DNA from: Chlorokybus atmophyticus
Lineage: Eukaryota > Streptophyta > Chlorokybophyceae > Chlorokybales > Chlorokybaceae
Direction: 5' to 3'
DNA: 30,159 bases
NCBI GenBank assembly: GCA_009103225.1
Contig: RHPI01002888.1
Span: forward strand, 205,986-236,144
Shown: piece after piece, positions 11,001 through 22,100 of the stretch
How the letters are laid out: each line of letters opens with the position of its first letter
How positions within the stretch are numbered: the stretch's first letter is position 1
Translations under genes and position numbers: made by a program
Notes under the pieces: generated by a model
The model's input: the letters and a program-made list of their open reading frames with translations, nothing else
Told to the model about the DNA's origin: nothing
Database searches by the model: none

Positions 11001-11310
11001 CGCACACATTGTATGCGCAAGCGTGCGCGCCATTTGGCCAGTGTTGCAAGTGCGACGACACAATGAGTCACATTACCTTTAGCTGCTTCAACTCCTTGAA
11101 CGGTCCCTTGGTGCGAGCAAGCTCCGCATCGCGCAAGCTAGTCAGCTCCTGGTTGTTGTCGCTCCGGGAGGGCAGCCGTGTGGGCACAGGAGCAAGGAAG
11201 TAGTATGCGATAAGTATGCACACAACAACACCGCCGAGCAGCAGCCGGCGGTGGCGAGCGGCCGCCTCCGCTGCCTGGCGCTGAGAGCGCACACTGTTAT
11301 TAGCCATCAT
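8050..11310 (-). CDS. UXS: UDP-glucuronate decarboxylase (UDP-xylose synthase), type II membrane-anchored paralogue
   Basis: This enzyme converts UDP-glucuronate to UDP-xylose with bound NAD+. Nine exons: 11310-11077, 10786-10709, 10538-10275, 9948-9722, 9360-9095, 8933-8770, 8653-8579, 8495-8400, 8256-8050, giving 536 aa. Residues 23-40 form a single hydrophobic segment after a basic N-terminus, a type II signal anchor as in Golgi UXS of plants. Then comes a very acidic stem (about 85-192). The short-chain dehydrogenase domain carries GGAGFVG (226-232), STSE, the catalytic YDEGK (Y362, K366) and [10 protein letters not shown]. The first in-frame ATG is at 11340; I chose 11310 for its context (AGC before ATG), and both keep the anchor. 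All six catalytic exons match the head-to-head paralogue in length and phase. Confidence 0.93.
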
Positions 11311-12400
11311 GCTTCCCGGCGAAAAAACCTGCTTCGTCATTACTCCGTCATGGCGGTAGAGCACAACCCTAATTCAGCCAGCGGGAGAGCTGGCGCCCTC
11401 ACTGCCCTGGTGCGCCCGAAGCGTGCACCACCGCACTCGACCGAGCGGACTCTGTGACAATGCCAACCTCCTGCTCCACCTCCTCTGCCTCCGCCTGTCG
11501 CTCCTCCTCCGCCGCCGCCACCTACGCAACGCTGGCTACCCTGCTACCAATGCCTCCAGCTACAGCAGCAGCGCAACACGCAAGGCTTTCCTGCCCCGTA
11601 CCGACAGTTCACGGTTTCAAGACTGATGGGTGAAGTCAATGAATCCGTGAATCACAAGTTGTCACTGACAACACTCTTCAAGCGTGGCGCCTGCTGAGCT
11701 GCCCTTCATGCAATCCATACTGCAATTATTAGGGACGTGGCAGCCGACTTTGGTGAGTGCAGGCATGTCTCAAGAGTCGGCCGGTCATGAGCCAGCGTGA
11801 GTCCGACACTAAAGCACAAAGTCGTACAACTTGGGCCGTCTTAAACCAGATAGAGTTGGGCTGCCTTCAATCGCCTTTGTCGCTACGTGCGCACGCGCAG
11901 TGTGTTTGCTGGACCGTCTGGATTGCATTGGCTGCACCATACTTGGTAATTTGGCTGCTGCCTGCATGTCGCGTCAGTCACATCAGACAATGATTGCCGG
12001 CCATATGCCCTTGCACGCCTCTGTCCCGACCGGTGCTCTACGCGGGAAACCGGACAGATTGCGCACAATATGCCAAAAGAGCTGCGAGATTGTCCGAAGG
12101 TCTCGACACCTGAACTGGCAATACATTAGCAGCTGGCAGGCTTCAATGCCTTGCATCACTCAACCGCTCACGCTGCGCACGCAAAGGTTTGGTATCGTCC
12201 GACCCGGGCTAACTTACTAACATTAAGTTGAGAATCCTGTGACTTGCAGGTGCCGAGTGCACAGCGCGGCGTAACGTTAACGTCCTTCAGCCCGGGTTGA
12301 ACGATACAAGCAAATACATGCACAAAGAGACAGCTGTGGCAAGCGTAGACGACAGGCGGGCGGAGGCGGGAGCGGCCGAGGGGTTGCCAGCGTCGTCGTC
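11311..12400. promoter_or_regulatory. Intergenic region shared by the divergent UXS genes
   Basis: About 1.1 kb separates the two UXS start codons and must hold both promoters and 5' UTRs. On the minus side a three-codon upstream frame (ATG ACG GAG TAA, 11351-11340) overlaps by one base the in-frame ATG at 11340 of the anchored UXS. Only short unsupported frames occur in the rest. No TATA box was convincing. Confidence 0.55.
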
Positions 12401-14666
12401 ATGGCGCGGCACCGCGCATTGTTGCTGCTTCTGCTCATTGCTGGAGCTTTCGCTGTGCAAGTTGCCGCCGAAGCCGACGGTGACTTCGTCACGGACCAGG
12501 ATGACGTGCAAGAGGTATGGGCGACACACACGGCTAGGGTTTCTGCTGCCTGACTGGCATTGGCACTTCAATGACTTTTCATGCTGGCATGCATCGATGC
12601 GCAAATGCCATCCCGCAAAGTTACTTGCAGTGCTTGCCACTGCATCATGGCTTTGCCGCCTTTGCTAAGGACTGAAGCTTTGATTGCAAATCTGAGACAG
12701 TCTCTGGCCTGTGTTGCTTGAGCTAAGGACATGGTTTGCATTACCGGTTGACACAAGTACACAAGCTAGTGCCAGCCGAAGCACTGTTGGCCGGTGACAG
12801 CTGCTTACCTGACGGCTTGTTGCTCAGCTCGACGACACAGACCGGGATTTGCCAGTTGGTCCTCTACCGGAGCCCCGTAAGGCGCCGCTGTCTTTGCGGC
12901 CGAAGCTGCCCCGGGTGGTGGTGACTGGAGGAGCCGGCTTCGTCGGCAGCCACCTGGTTGACCGCCTGATGGAAAGAGGGCATGAGGTCATTGTCGTTGA
13001 CAATTACTTCACCGGCCGCAAGGAGAACGTCCTGCATCACATCGGCAACCCCAGGTGATGCATAAGCAGTACAATGCAACAATGTCATACACGTGCGTCA
13101 TTAGCACATCCTACACTTAGCTGGCACGGTAGTCATTGCCTGAGGGAAAGCTCCCGACATGATGTAAGGTTGACAAAGGCTTGATGAGTTTCTTGCTATC
13201 CCTGATGCCGGCCATTCAGCATACCAGCACGTGGTTTCGACAGTGGTGTGCACCTAGTACACTCCAATGCAATGCCCCCTCGTTTTATGAGATAACACAG
13301 GGTCAGTCCCAATCTGCGGTAGACTTTGCCTCAGCGTTGTCCATAACGTGGAGTTGAATGCAGCTGCTTTTGGTATGCTGAACAATGCATGCATCAGGTT
13401 TGAGCTCCTGAGGCATGACGTGGTGGAGCCGCTCCTGGCAGAAGTCGATCAGATTTACCACCTTGCCTGCCCTGCGTCGCCGGTCCATTACAAGTACAAC
13501 CCTGTGAAGACCATCAAGACCAGTGTCATGGGCACCATCAACATGCTCGGTCTTGCCAAGCGCGTAGGAGCAAGGTTCCTTCTCGCATCAACCTCAGAGA
13601 TCTATGGCGACCCCCTTCAGCATCCACAGACGGAAGAATACTGGGGCAACGTGAATCCTATTGGTATGGGGTTGTATTTTGAATAACGTGTATTTGCAAG
13701 GTGCTTGTCAACTGGACGTACATCATTTGTGACATCTATTGTATTGTCGTGTATGTTACACAGCTGGATGACTCGTGTCGTATTTCTTGTCAGGTGTGCG
13801 CAGTTGCTACGACGAGGGCAAGCGTGTTGCTGAGACCCTCAGCTTTGACTACCATCGCGGGCTGGGCATTGAGATCCGTGTGGCACGCATCTTCAACACC
13901 TATGGTCCTCGTATGTCGCTTGATGACGGCCGTGTGGTCAGCAATTTCGTGGCTCAGGTAGGGAGTCTGTTTTCAGTGTGCAGCCAGCCTTTTATCTTGA
14001 AATTGATTGTGGTTCTGAGCTGAGCACTCTGTGTGGATATTCGGGTTCTTGTTTGTTGATTGGTCTCCTGTGGCAGGCGCTGCGTAAGGAGCCCATGACT
14101 ATTTATGGTGATGGCATGCAGACCAGGAGTTTCCAGTACGTGTCTGATCTGGTAAGCTTGCACTGCAGGCAATACAAATGTTGTACAGGTTGTCTGGTAT
14201 TGTGACACCTGTGCCACTCACAGGTTGCGGGTCTGATGGCGCTCATGGATAATGATAAGCATACTGGCCCGTTCAACATTGGCAACCCGGGCGAGTTCAC
14301 CATGAACGAGCTTGCTGAGGTATAAAGTAGACTTCAGCTCATTGTCACTGAGAACGTGCATGGATGCCATATAATTTGCGGTTGGATGCTGCCGTGGTCA
14401 AGCCAGGTTACTTACTTGGTTGTTAAAACTGGCACAAGCTGACTGTCAACATGCACCAGGTGGTGAAGGAGGTCATCGATCGTGATGCGAAGGTCACATA
14501 TGTGCCAAACACTGAGGATGACCCGCACAAGCGCAAGCCGGACATCACCAAGGCCAAGGAGCTCCTTGGCTGGGAACCGAAGGTCGCGTTGAAGGATGGA
14601 CTGCCACTTATGGTGGAGGACTTCCGCAAGCGCGTCCTCGGCGCTGACAAGACTGCCGAAAATTAA
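12401..14666 (+). CDS. UXS: UDP-glucuronate decarboxylase (UDP-xylose synthase), signal-peptide paralogue
   Basis: Same reaction as the divergent neighbour. Seven exons: 12401-12514, 12828-13054, 13398-13663, 13794-13957, 14077-14151, 14224-14319, 14460-14666, coding 382 aa. Exon 1 (38 codons) encodes a short basic start, a Leu-rich core and an AFA/VAA cleavage-like site near residue 18-23, so a signal peptide or short anchor rather than the long type II anchor of the paralogue. The NAD-binding GGAGFVG is at 72-78, STSE at 178-181, catalytic Y208 and K212 in YDEGK, then [10 protein letters not shown]. Length is close to soluble UXS proteins plus a signal. Differences from the paralogue in the catalytic part are largely synonymous, which argues that both are functional. 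A TGTAA motif, used for polyadenylation in some green algae, lies at about 14752. Confidence 0.94.
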
Positions 14667-14722
14667 GCTTGAACAAATTGTATATTGTGTGTGTACAAGC
14701 AACCGTTTATCTTTCTCAACAA

Positions 14723-14743
14723 CCCAATAGGTATGCTATTGGG
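14723..14743 (+). promoter_or_regulatory. Conserved 3'-UTR hairpin of the plus-strand UXS gene
   Basis: An 8-bp perfect stem (CCCAATAG/CTATTGGG) with loop GTATG lies 57 nt after the stop codon. The paralogue has the same loop and a 7-bp version of the stem at nearly the same distance. It precedes a TGTAA motif by about ten bases, so a part in 3'-end processing is possible. Confidence 0.6.
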
Positions 14744-14769
14744 ACAGGCCAGTGTAAGTGTCCTTTCAG

Positions 14770-16328
14770 CACGCTGATATGCAGCTTCAGTGCTTTTGAA
14801 TTCCAGGCTTGCGCTGCTACAGCAATAAAACTAGTGCGTTTTAGAGATGTAATCCGCAAGGGTGAATTGTATTCGCGCCATGAAGTGTGTGTTCCCCACT
14901 TGGCCAGGCAATAGCATGTGCTTGCGCACATTAATATGCAATCTGTGCATCTTGCCTAGTGCTCTCTTCATTGACACCCCTTCTCGAGCTTGTTTGCAAC
15001 TCGAGAATTTCATGCTTGCTATGCACCTCTCAGATTGTCATGGACATGCCAGTCAGAGGGTTGATGCCATTGAGCCTTTTTACTGAAGTGTCATCATCTG
15101 CAAGAATTATTACCTGATCGGTGGATGTGTGTACGGGTTGCTTGGACATACATGCGCAGATGGATATGCGTTCTGTTGCTGCATGATCAGTATGCATGCA
15201 CGCAGTCATCAACACATACCCAACATTCTGTTTCGACCGCCAGGCTATATGCCTACGCTGACTCTACTAACCCTAGCCCCCAAAGCAACCCGCAGTTGCT
15301 GTCATACCTGCCACACCACCATGATGACTAGGACGACCAGCAGACTCCCCCTGCCGCCGCTCCCCAACCCTCGACCGCCATGGTGGCCGCCGCCACTGCT
15401 GCCGCACTTTACGGTCTCGTCAGGTGTCAGACAGCACGCCATGCACGTCATCTCCAACGACATCTCCAAAACTAATAACTAATGTGCAATGTGTCCTGTG
15501 ATGGACGCTGTTGTGCGTGTTGTACGACGTTCTCCGTGTTAATCAGACATCGGCGGACGGTACATAGACACATAGACACGAACCCCGTAACTCGTAACTC
15601 GAGCTGGGAGGTAAACAAACTGTAGTAGAGGTAGATCATACTTGATAGAATTTTCTGGCTCGTATGACAAACTTCATGTGAAGTACACCATGAAGGTTGT
15701 TGCTGCATCGTCACTGCATCTGGCACTTTGATTCCAATGCAAGGTGACATAGTAGACGTTACACAACTCACTTGCAACTTCTGTCAAAAAGAGGGTTGAT
15801 ATATACAGCAAGCACGCATTGTATGTTTACAGCCAACAACAAAACAAGTCGGCACACATGAAACGGGGCTCGGCATAGAAGGAGGAGACTTCATGGGATA
15901 GCGTGGGAAATACTACAATGGGCACAACAGAGTTTATGGTTGCATCTCGACGCACACCCACTATCACTCACCTATCACTTACAATGCAACCTCTTTCGTG
16001 TGAAGCTGTGGCTCTTGTAACGCTGCATCCATAAGAATTGATGCATCACAGGCAACTGCATCATGTCCTCCTGTACAACACTAGCAATCCACAACCAGCC
16101 ACATGGACAGAGTATCAACTACTCTTTGTAGCTGGAATCCGGACCATTCTTGCACACATCAATGCTATTTGCAATTGGGTTCAAGACGAGGTTATTGTTT
16201 ATCAATGGACCCATGGCCGGCAAGCTAGCCATAGTCAAAAACACACCAGCATACAAAATTGTAATGAAATGGCAAAACAGCGCACACAATCGCTTGCCCT
16301 ACTACTCTGCTAGCATTCCTCGGTGCTA
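14770..16328. other. Intergenic, no gene recognised
   Basis: The left part continues 3' flank similarity to the UXS paralogue to about 14850. A plus-strand Ala/Pro-rich open stretch around 15325-15430 resembles a coding exon in composition but lacks a partner exon or domain. A minus-strand frame at 15472-15777 has no recognisable features. Near 15978 the minus strand has TGTAA, a possible distal polyadenylation signal for the gene ending at 16329. Confidence 0.5.
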
Positions 16329-18875
16329 TTACCGCAACTTGGCATCATACAAAACCGCTCGCGCTCGCTGCTCCACCTCTGCGGACGCAATGGAGCTCAG
16401 CAGGGTAATGTTGTGCACAGAAACTGCAAGCAATCACGAAGGTGCAATCACCAACCTGCGAGATACTCTGCCAGCACCTTCTGCGTGTATGAACCAGAAG
16501 CCTGCCACAATTGTCCAGAGTCACACGGCTGTGCACTTGGACAACCAAAACCTTGCACATCGTGTTATATTTGGGCTAATCTATTGACTTGTTTGACAAA
16601 TGTCAGATTGATGAACAAAACTCGCAATAAGCTGTCCGGGTATGAGTAGCCATGTATGTGTCCGTGCACATACACGTGTACATCAGCCTGCATGGATGCA
16701 TGCATGCAGCACACATGAGATTGTACACACTGCCAACCACAAGACACCGACCATCACCTGTGGCAGCACCAGTTCTTTCTTGGCCTGCAGCGCAGCAAAG
16801 AAGCCCTCCTCATTTTCCTTTGTCAACCGTTGTTGTAGCAGCGAGTCCCATTGGCTCTCATCAGCTGCATGCCACACAGCAGCATGACAAATGAGCACCA
16901 AGAGGAAGGAGCGTGTAAAGAACCCACAGAATTTGGCTCATAATATTTACAGTTTGTGTCACGCACCTTGCAACACCTCATCTAACAGCGCAGCAGTTGA
17001 TTGCTCGCCACTGGCCACATCTGCACGCAGCGCATATTAATGGCCTCTACTGTATGCTCACTATGTTGCCAGAAACCAAACTGGTTGCAAGGAATGACAT
17101 GCAAGCATTAGAACAATGGACGCAACACTGCTCAACACCCGTGAATGCGCTGTATGAGGTGACCAAGACTGCCGCATCATCCGGCCAACCGCAACCACGC
17201 AACCACTTGCACAAGCAAGCAAGGAGTAGATAGACGCACCTGTAGCCGCCAGCATGCGACTGGCATACAACTGCAGAAAGGTCTGGAAGATGGCCACCAT
17301 ACCCGTCAACCCATCATCATTGGCCTGCAATCAGCACACGCTGCTACTGTTTGTGCATCGGCGCCAGTTGCCAAAACCCAAGAATGACTGTTGTGCGATA
17401 TACCGCAGACCAACAGCTTGACACACCTTTCTCATCCATGCCATTGCGTTGGACAAAAGGCCCTCATCTAAGTACTGTGCCCTTTGTTCCATGGCCTGCA
17501 GTACACAACATTTTTGAGGAGTCCTTCAAACCATAGGAGTCCTCCAAACAATAGGAGTCCTCCAAACAATACCTGCTGCTTTGTAAAACTGCTAGACCAC
17601 AAGGAGTACCTTCTTCATGCTTTTGGTCTGCTCCGCAGTCAAAGGCACAGAAAACTCTCCCGTGTCCTTGTCTGCAGCCGCAGCCAGAATCTCTTGCAAC
17701 ACTTGTGCAGAGAAGCCCATCTCAATCTGCGTCAGGAACACACAGCTTAACAAACTGCAATGCACACACGCTTGCCAGCACCTGCGCAAACAATGCGACA
17801 CACAATCGCACGCATGCACGCTAACACGCGCGCGGGCACCCACATGTGCACTCACACAAGTGCAATTAAGTACAGGAGCATTTTATCTTTTGTACTTGAT
17901 TTTCCAGGTATACGTGCACAGTTATTATGCATCTTTGTACCTTGGCCTGCTTGACAAGCGTATCGACAGTGCGCATGACAGAAGCTGCGAGCTCCGAGAG
18001 TTCATCCTTTACTTGTACATCGGTGGAAGTCTCCGCGCGGGTCGCAATGCGCAACCAAAAGGTGCGATCAAAACTGAGCAAGTTCTTTGCAACGAGCGTA
18101 ACCCTCTGCACAGAACCTGGAAGCGATAAATACACAATGAATGCCTGCACAGGCACGAGACCGCACGCACACATACAAACGCAACACAGGGATATGCCAT
18201 GCAATAGCGTTGGTTTCAAACTGCAGAACATGCTTGCTGTTACCTCAGACTCACTGGCGCCGCGCAAAGCATCTATCAACTTGTCTTGCTCCAATGTTGC
18301 ATTAAGCGCAGAGGCAGGATCCTCTGGAATAGAAGCGCGCACGGTGGCCCTGCACATCAGTAATGATGATGGTGATTTATAATGATCAACAAGGCAGCTA
18401 CTTTGTTCTCGCCCTAAGCCCCACACACATTCTATGCACGTTGCTCAATGCATGAAGAAATGAAGGTTTATCAACAATAATTGTTGACGTTGTGAAAGCG
18501 TGTACAGTCCCCTTCAGCTCCCCTTCAGCATGCAAGCATGTAGACACGTCCACATTCCCACATTGCACTGAAAACGAAGTAGTTTATGCGCACTGCACAA
18601 CGATGACTGTGAATGCTGTCTACGCTGCGTGGTAGTCGAACACAATGCTCCTCAAAGTTACCAGACACACACCGGCCACAGCGTGTCCACCTGCTTCGCC
18701 GCCGACCCACTGCATTTAACTTTACTCCGCCCACAGCTCCACCTTGTCGCCATTGGCGGACACCGGACGGCGCCGCAGCATTCGCAGGCAGAGAACCACG
18801 CAACCTCGCCTCAGGCTTCAACGCTGACAGCCCGCCCACCACGCCCGCCGCCGCCGCCGCCGCCGCCAACCCCAT
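16329..18875 (-). CDS. Probable plastid-targeted helical protein of unknown function
   Basis: Ten exons were assembled by phase: 18875-18691, 18349-18244, 18105-17941, 17726-17610, 17495-17427, 17324-17240, 17020-16967, 16864-16758, 16480-16456, 16423-16329, giving 335 aa. The first roughly 60 residues (MGLAAAAAAAG..., rich in Ala, Gly, Arg, almost no acid) look like a chloroplast transit peptide. The mature part is predicted soluble and helical, with stretches such as FDRTFWLRIATRAE and VAIFQTFLQLYASRML. It recalls plastid proteins of unknown function, but I cannot name the family. The exon-1 donor could instead be at 18673, adding six residues. The last two exons require a 25-nt microexon and a 32-nt intron, so the C-terminus is less certain. 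The gene is divergent from the CEP295-like gene. Confidence 0.65.
17519..17572. repeat. Three tandem 18-bp repeats in an intron
   Basis: The unit GAGTCCTCCAAACAATAG occurs at 17537-17554, again at 17555-17572 with one change at its last base, and in a diverged form at 17519-17536. It lies just upstream of the fifth exon of the minus-strand gene, close to its branch-point region. Copy number could vary between strains. Confidence 0.85.
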
Positions 18876-19164
18876 GCTGCGCGCAAAGTTGCCACCACTA
18901 ACCCTAATTCCAACCCTGGAGGATTTACAAATTCCAAACAAAGCCTTGAATAGCAGAGTGGGACCAGAGGGAGAATTGCTGTGCCGTTTCTTTGCGCGGT
19001 TGTCCCGAAAGTACAAAATTACGAAATTGTGTGCCTGCGGCTAGTTGGGGTTTGGGCGTTGGCGACAGCGACGGTGGCGGTATGGGCGGTGTCGTCGGCG
19101 TTGTTGGTATGGATACGCGCTGTAACTAGTAGTTGGGCATGAGTTGGGCTAGATTATTTTGCTG
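18876..19164. promoter_or_regulatory. Compact bidirectional promoter region
   Basis: Only 289 bp separate the start codons of the plastid-type gene (minus, 18875) and the CEP295-like gene (plus, 19165). This short space must hold both 5' UTRs and promoters unless the plus gene begins elsewhere. It contains GGTGGCGG-type GC-rich stretches near 19040-19110 and no obvious TATA box. Co-regulation is possible but not shown. Confidence 0.5.
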
Positions 19165-22100
19165 ATGGCGGCGGCCGCCGCGTCAACGGCGTCAGAGTCA
19201 CGGCCGCCGCAGTGCATGGTAGGGGTGCGGCAGGGCCAGTCTCTGGATGGACGGCTTGCAATTTGCCTGTAGCAAGCATTCACATGACGTAGCAATTGAT
19301 GGCGTGTTAGCACTCTTATTCTGTTCTTGATTTCAGAAACGCTGTCAATACACTGCCTCTGTCGCATGAACATCAAGATGATGCTGGCCACAAAACTCTT
19401 TGTAGCTAGGCCAGTCAGGCCGACGAGCACACTCGCTGGCGTAACGCTCTCGTAGTCACGGGTTGTTATCTCACCAGGGTTTGTTGGTACGCATCAGTAG
19501 GTCTTTGTGTCCTCTAAACATACGCAAGCCGAAGCTTCTTGTCTTCGGTATGTAGCGTTTATATATAAAGTCGTTCTGGTTTACGCAAGGCAGGCTGACA
19601 GGTCCATTGTTGTTGACCTGATGTTAGTCCGGGCAGATTGCGTTGGCTCACATTGTCACTGTGAAACAGTGGTGGCACTGCGAAAGAAGTACTTAATCAG
19701 TGCAAACGAGCGTGTGCGTTTATGGCACTGTGAAACCAATGCTTAGTGTTGTGTTGGTCACAAAAGCAAGGAGCATATGGAGCATACCGGTTATGTCCAG
19801 AAGAGCGTGCAAGACTTGCACGAGAAGCCTTTGATGCTAGCAGAAGGCGCCGGTTGCTTCAGGTGTGTAGGCTGCCTTTCCAAGAGTGTGCAACTTGCGA
19901 CAATTACGTCTGGTTGTGTGTTAATCGGTTATGTACAACTACTAATGGAGTGTTGTCTGTTTGGGTTATCAGGTTCGCGCACAAGACAAGCTGCATGCAG
20001 CGCAGAAGAGGCGTGCGTATCAGGATAACTTGCGCCAAGTTCAGGAGCAGCTCATTCAAGCATTAAAGGTACCTTAAATGATGCGTGGGACATTGTGCTT
20101 GCTTGCTTGCTGAGGGCTTCATTGTCATCTTACTTTTGGTGGCAGGAACAATGGGGCCAAGATCAAGCTGGGAAGGTTGCTGCTCTCAATCAGAAGTATC
20201 AGTGGGCTTTGGGAACTATTGGTGAAGCACACAGAGATGCCGGAGATGAGAGAGACCTTGCTGTATGTGACGCATACCTGCCAACCTACATGGGCACAAC
20301 TGTCCGTTGATAGGCGTACCTTAGCTTTTGGCACACAGGCACACACAAACATGCGGGCACATGTGTGCATGCGCACGTGCACGCACAAACAATAGTATCA
20401 TTGCAGGCTAAGGCAGCTGCGGAACAAGCTGAGGCTGCAGTGCTGTACCAAATACGCGAACAGCAGCGCTTTCAGCTTGCCATTCAGGAGGTCAGTCTTG
20501 TATAAGTGCAGGTGTTGATTGGACTTCTTTAGGGCTTTGTATGCTGTATGCCCACACCGCACTGTGCAGGATGAGCAAGCGCAGATCGCCGCTGAACAGA
20601 AAAAGCTGCTTGAAGCGCAGAAAGTTCAGACAGCCCTGCAACGCGCAGCAGAGCAGCGGGAACTGTTACTGCTGCGCATGAACAAAATAAAGCGGGAAAT
20701 GGAGGAACAGGAGCTGGAGAAGGAGAAGCACAAGGTCCGCAAGCACTGTTGTTGTCACAGCGTATGTATTACACTGCTCACCAGTGAAGCACACACCAAT
20801 GCTACACACAGTGTATGAGAGCCATGCACGCTGTTGTCACAGAGTGTGCTACGCATGCACTGTATACTGCACTGACTGCTGACGTTAGGGTTATATCTTT
20901 GTTGGTATGGCTGCAGGAGGAAGTAGTGGCAGCCGTGACAGCCGAGAACATGAGACCCGCAAGGAGCGCGCGGCAGGTGGCTGGCAGAGAGCTTCTGAGG
21001 TCCGTACTGGAGGGTGAGAGGGCCGCTGCAATGCGCAAAGAGAGCGAGCTGAGGGCTCAAGAGCGCGCCTTTGCAGCAGAGCTGAGGCTGAGAGTGGAGA
21101 AGGTGGATGAGAATGCTATGTGTCACATGTCTCAGGCACAAAGCATGTCTTGCTGACTTTTGAATGGCCACTGGACAGGCACGCAAGGACATGCAGCAGG
21201 AGCTTGAGAGAGCAGCACGCGAGTCACGTCAGGCACGTGTGCGGGCATTGAGCAGGCCTGAGCACCCTGAAGCAGCCGCTGATCCATCCCAAGGTATGCA
21301 GAGCTACATTGGTGTTTGCTAACGAACGCCATAACACGAGCTCTCTCAATAGTTCCCCAAAGCAGATATGTGCATATGCTCTTGTTTTTGAAGTTTTGCT
21401 TGCAATACTGGGGTTGAAGCGCGGCATGGGTAGGCTGTCAATTTCAAGCAGTAGGTGTCAGTTTCATTCACATACAATATGTTTGAAATTGTGGGTGGGA
21501 GAAGGGGGGGGGAGGGGACCACAGCACGCAACACGTCTTTCCACATCTGACAGGCTTGCAGCGTCCACATCGAGTGAGGTTCCAGGAGGACCCGCAGCGA
21601 GGCACTCCAGAGAAGCTTTCAGAAAGGCCGGCTGCCACGACGCAATCCGCGACGCAGACGAGCCATGAGTTCAGCCAGCTGGAAACGGGCGAGATTGAAG
21701 CGGGAGTTCAGGTCGATGAGGACTTTCCATGTTCCTCGCAAGCCAATGAGATTGAGGGCATGCAAAACAGCCCCGTCCAACGGGCAAAGGTCGGACCACC
21801 CCCCTCATGCAGTTCACACACAGCTCTACACTGAATGTGGTTCAATGTGGAGTACCTCACATGACAATTTTCCTGCTTTTCGCCTGCAGAAACCGCTCTC
21901 ACCCATGCCAGAGCAGTCTCTTGACGCGCTGGAGAGGCTGTCGCTGTCGTCATCCTCCGGCATCAGCAGTCTCTGGGGCTCCGATTTGCAAGCGTTGCGC
22001 GAGGAGCTGGAATGGGAATACGGGATCATTGGCAAAGAGGTACGACACAGTCACGGTGCTCTGGTTCAGCAGAGCTTTCTTTGCAGCCATGCAGTGGCTC

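Noticed and set aside
15129-15482. Possible plus-strand gene with Pro-rich segment
   Set aside because: Composition is exon-like only near 15325-15430; no start, partner exon or domain was found.
18613-19044. 143-aa plus-strand frame, Pro/Ala-rich
   Set aside because: It is antisense to exon 1 and the 5' flank of the minus-strand plastid-type gene and has no family resemblance.
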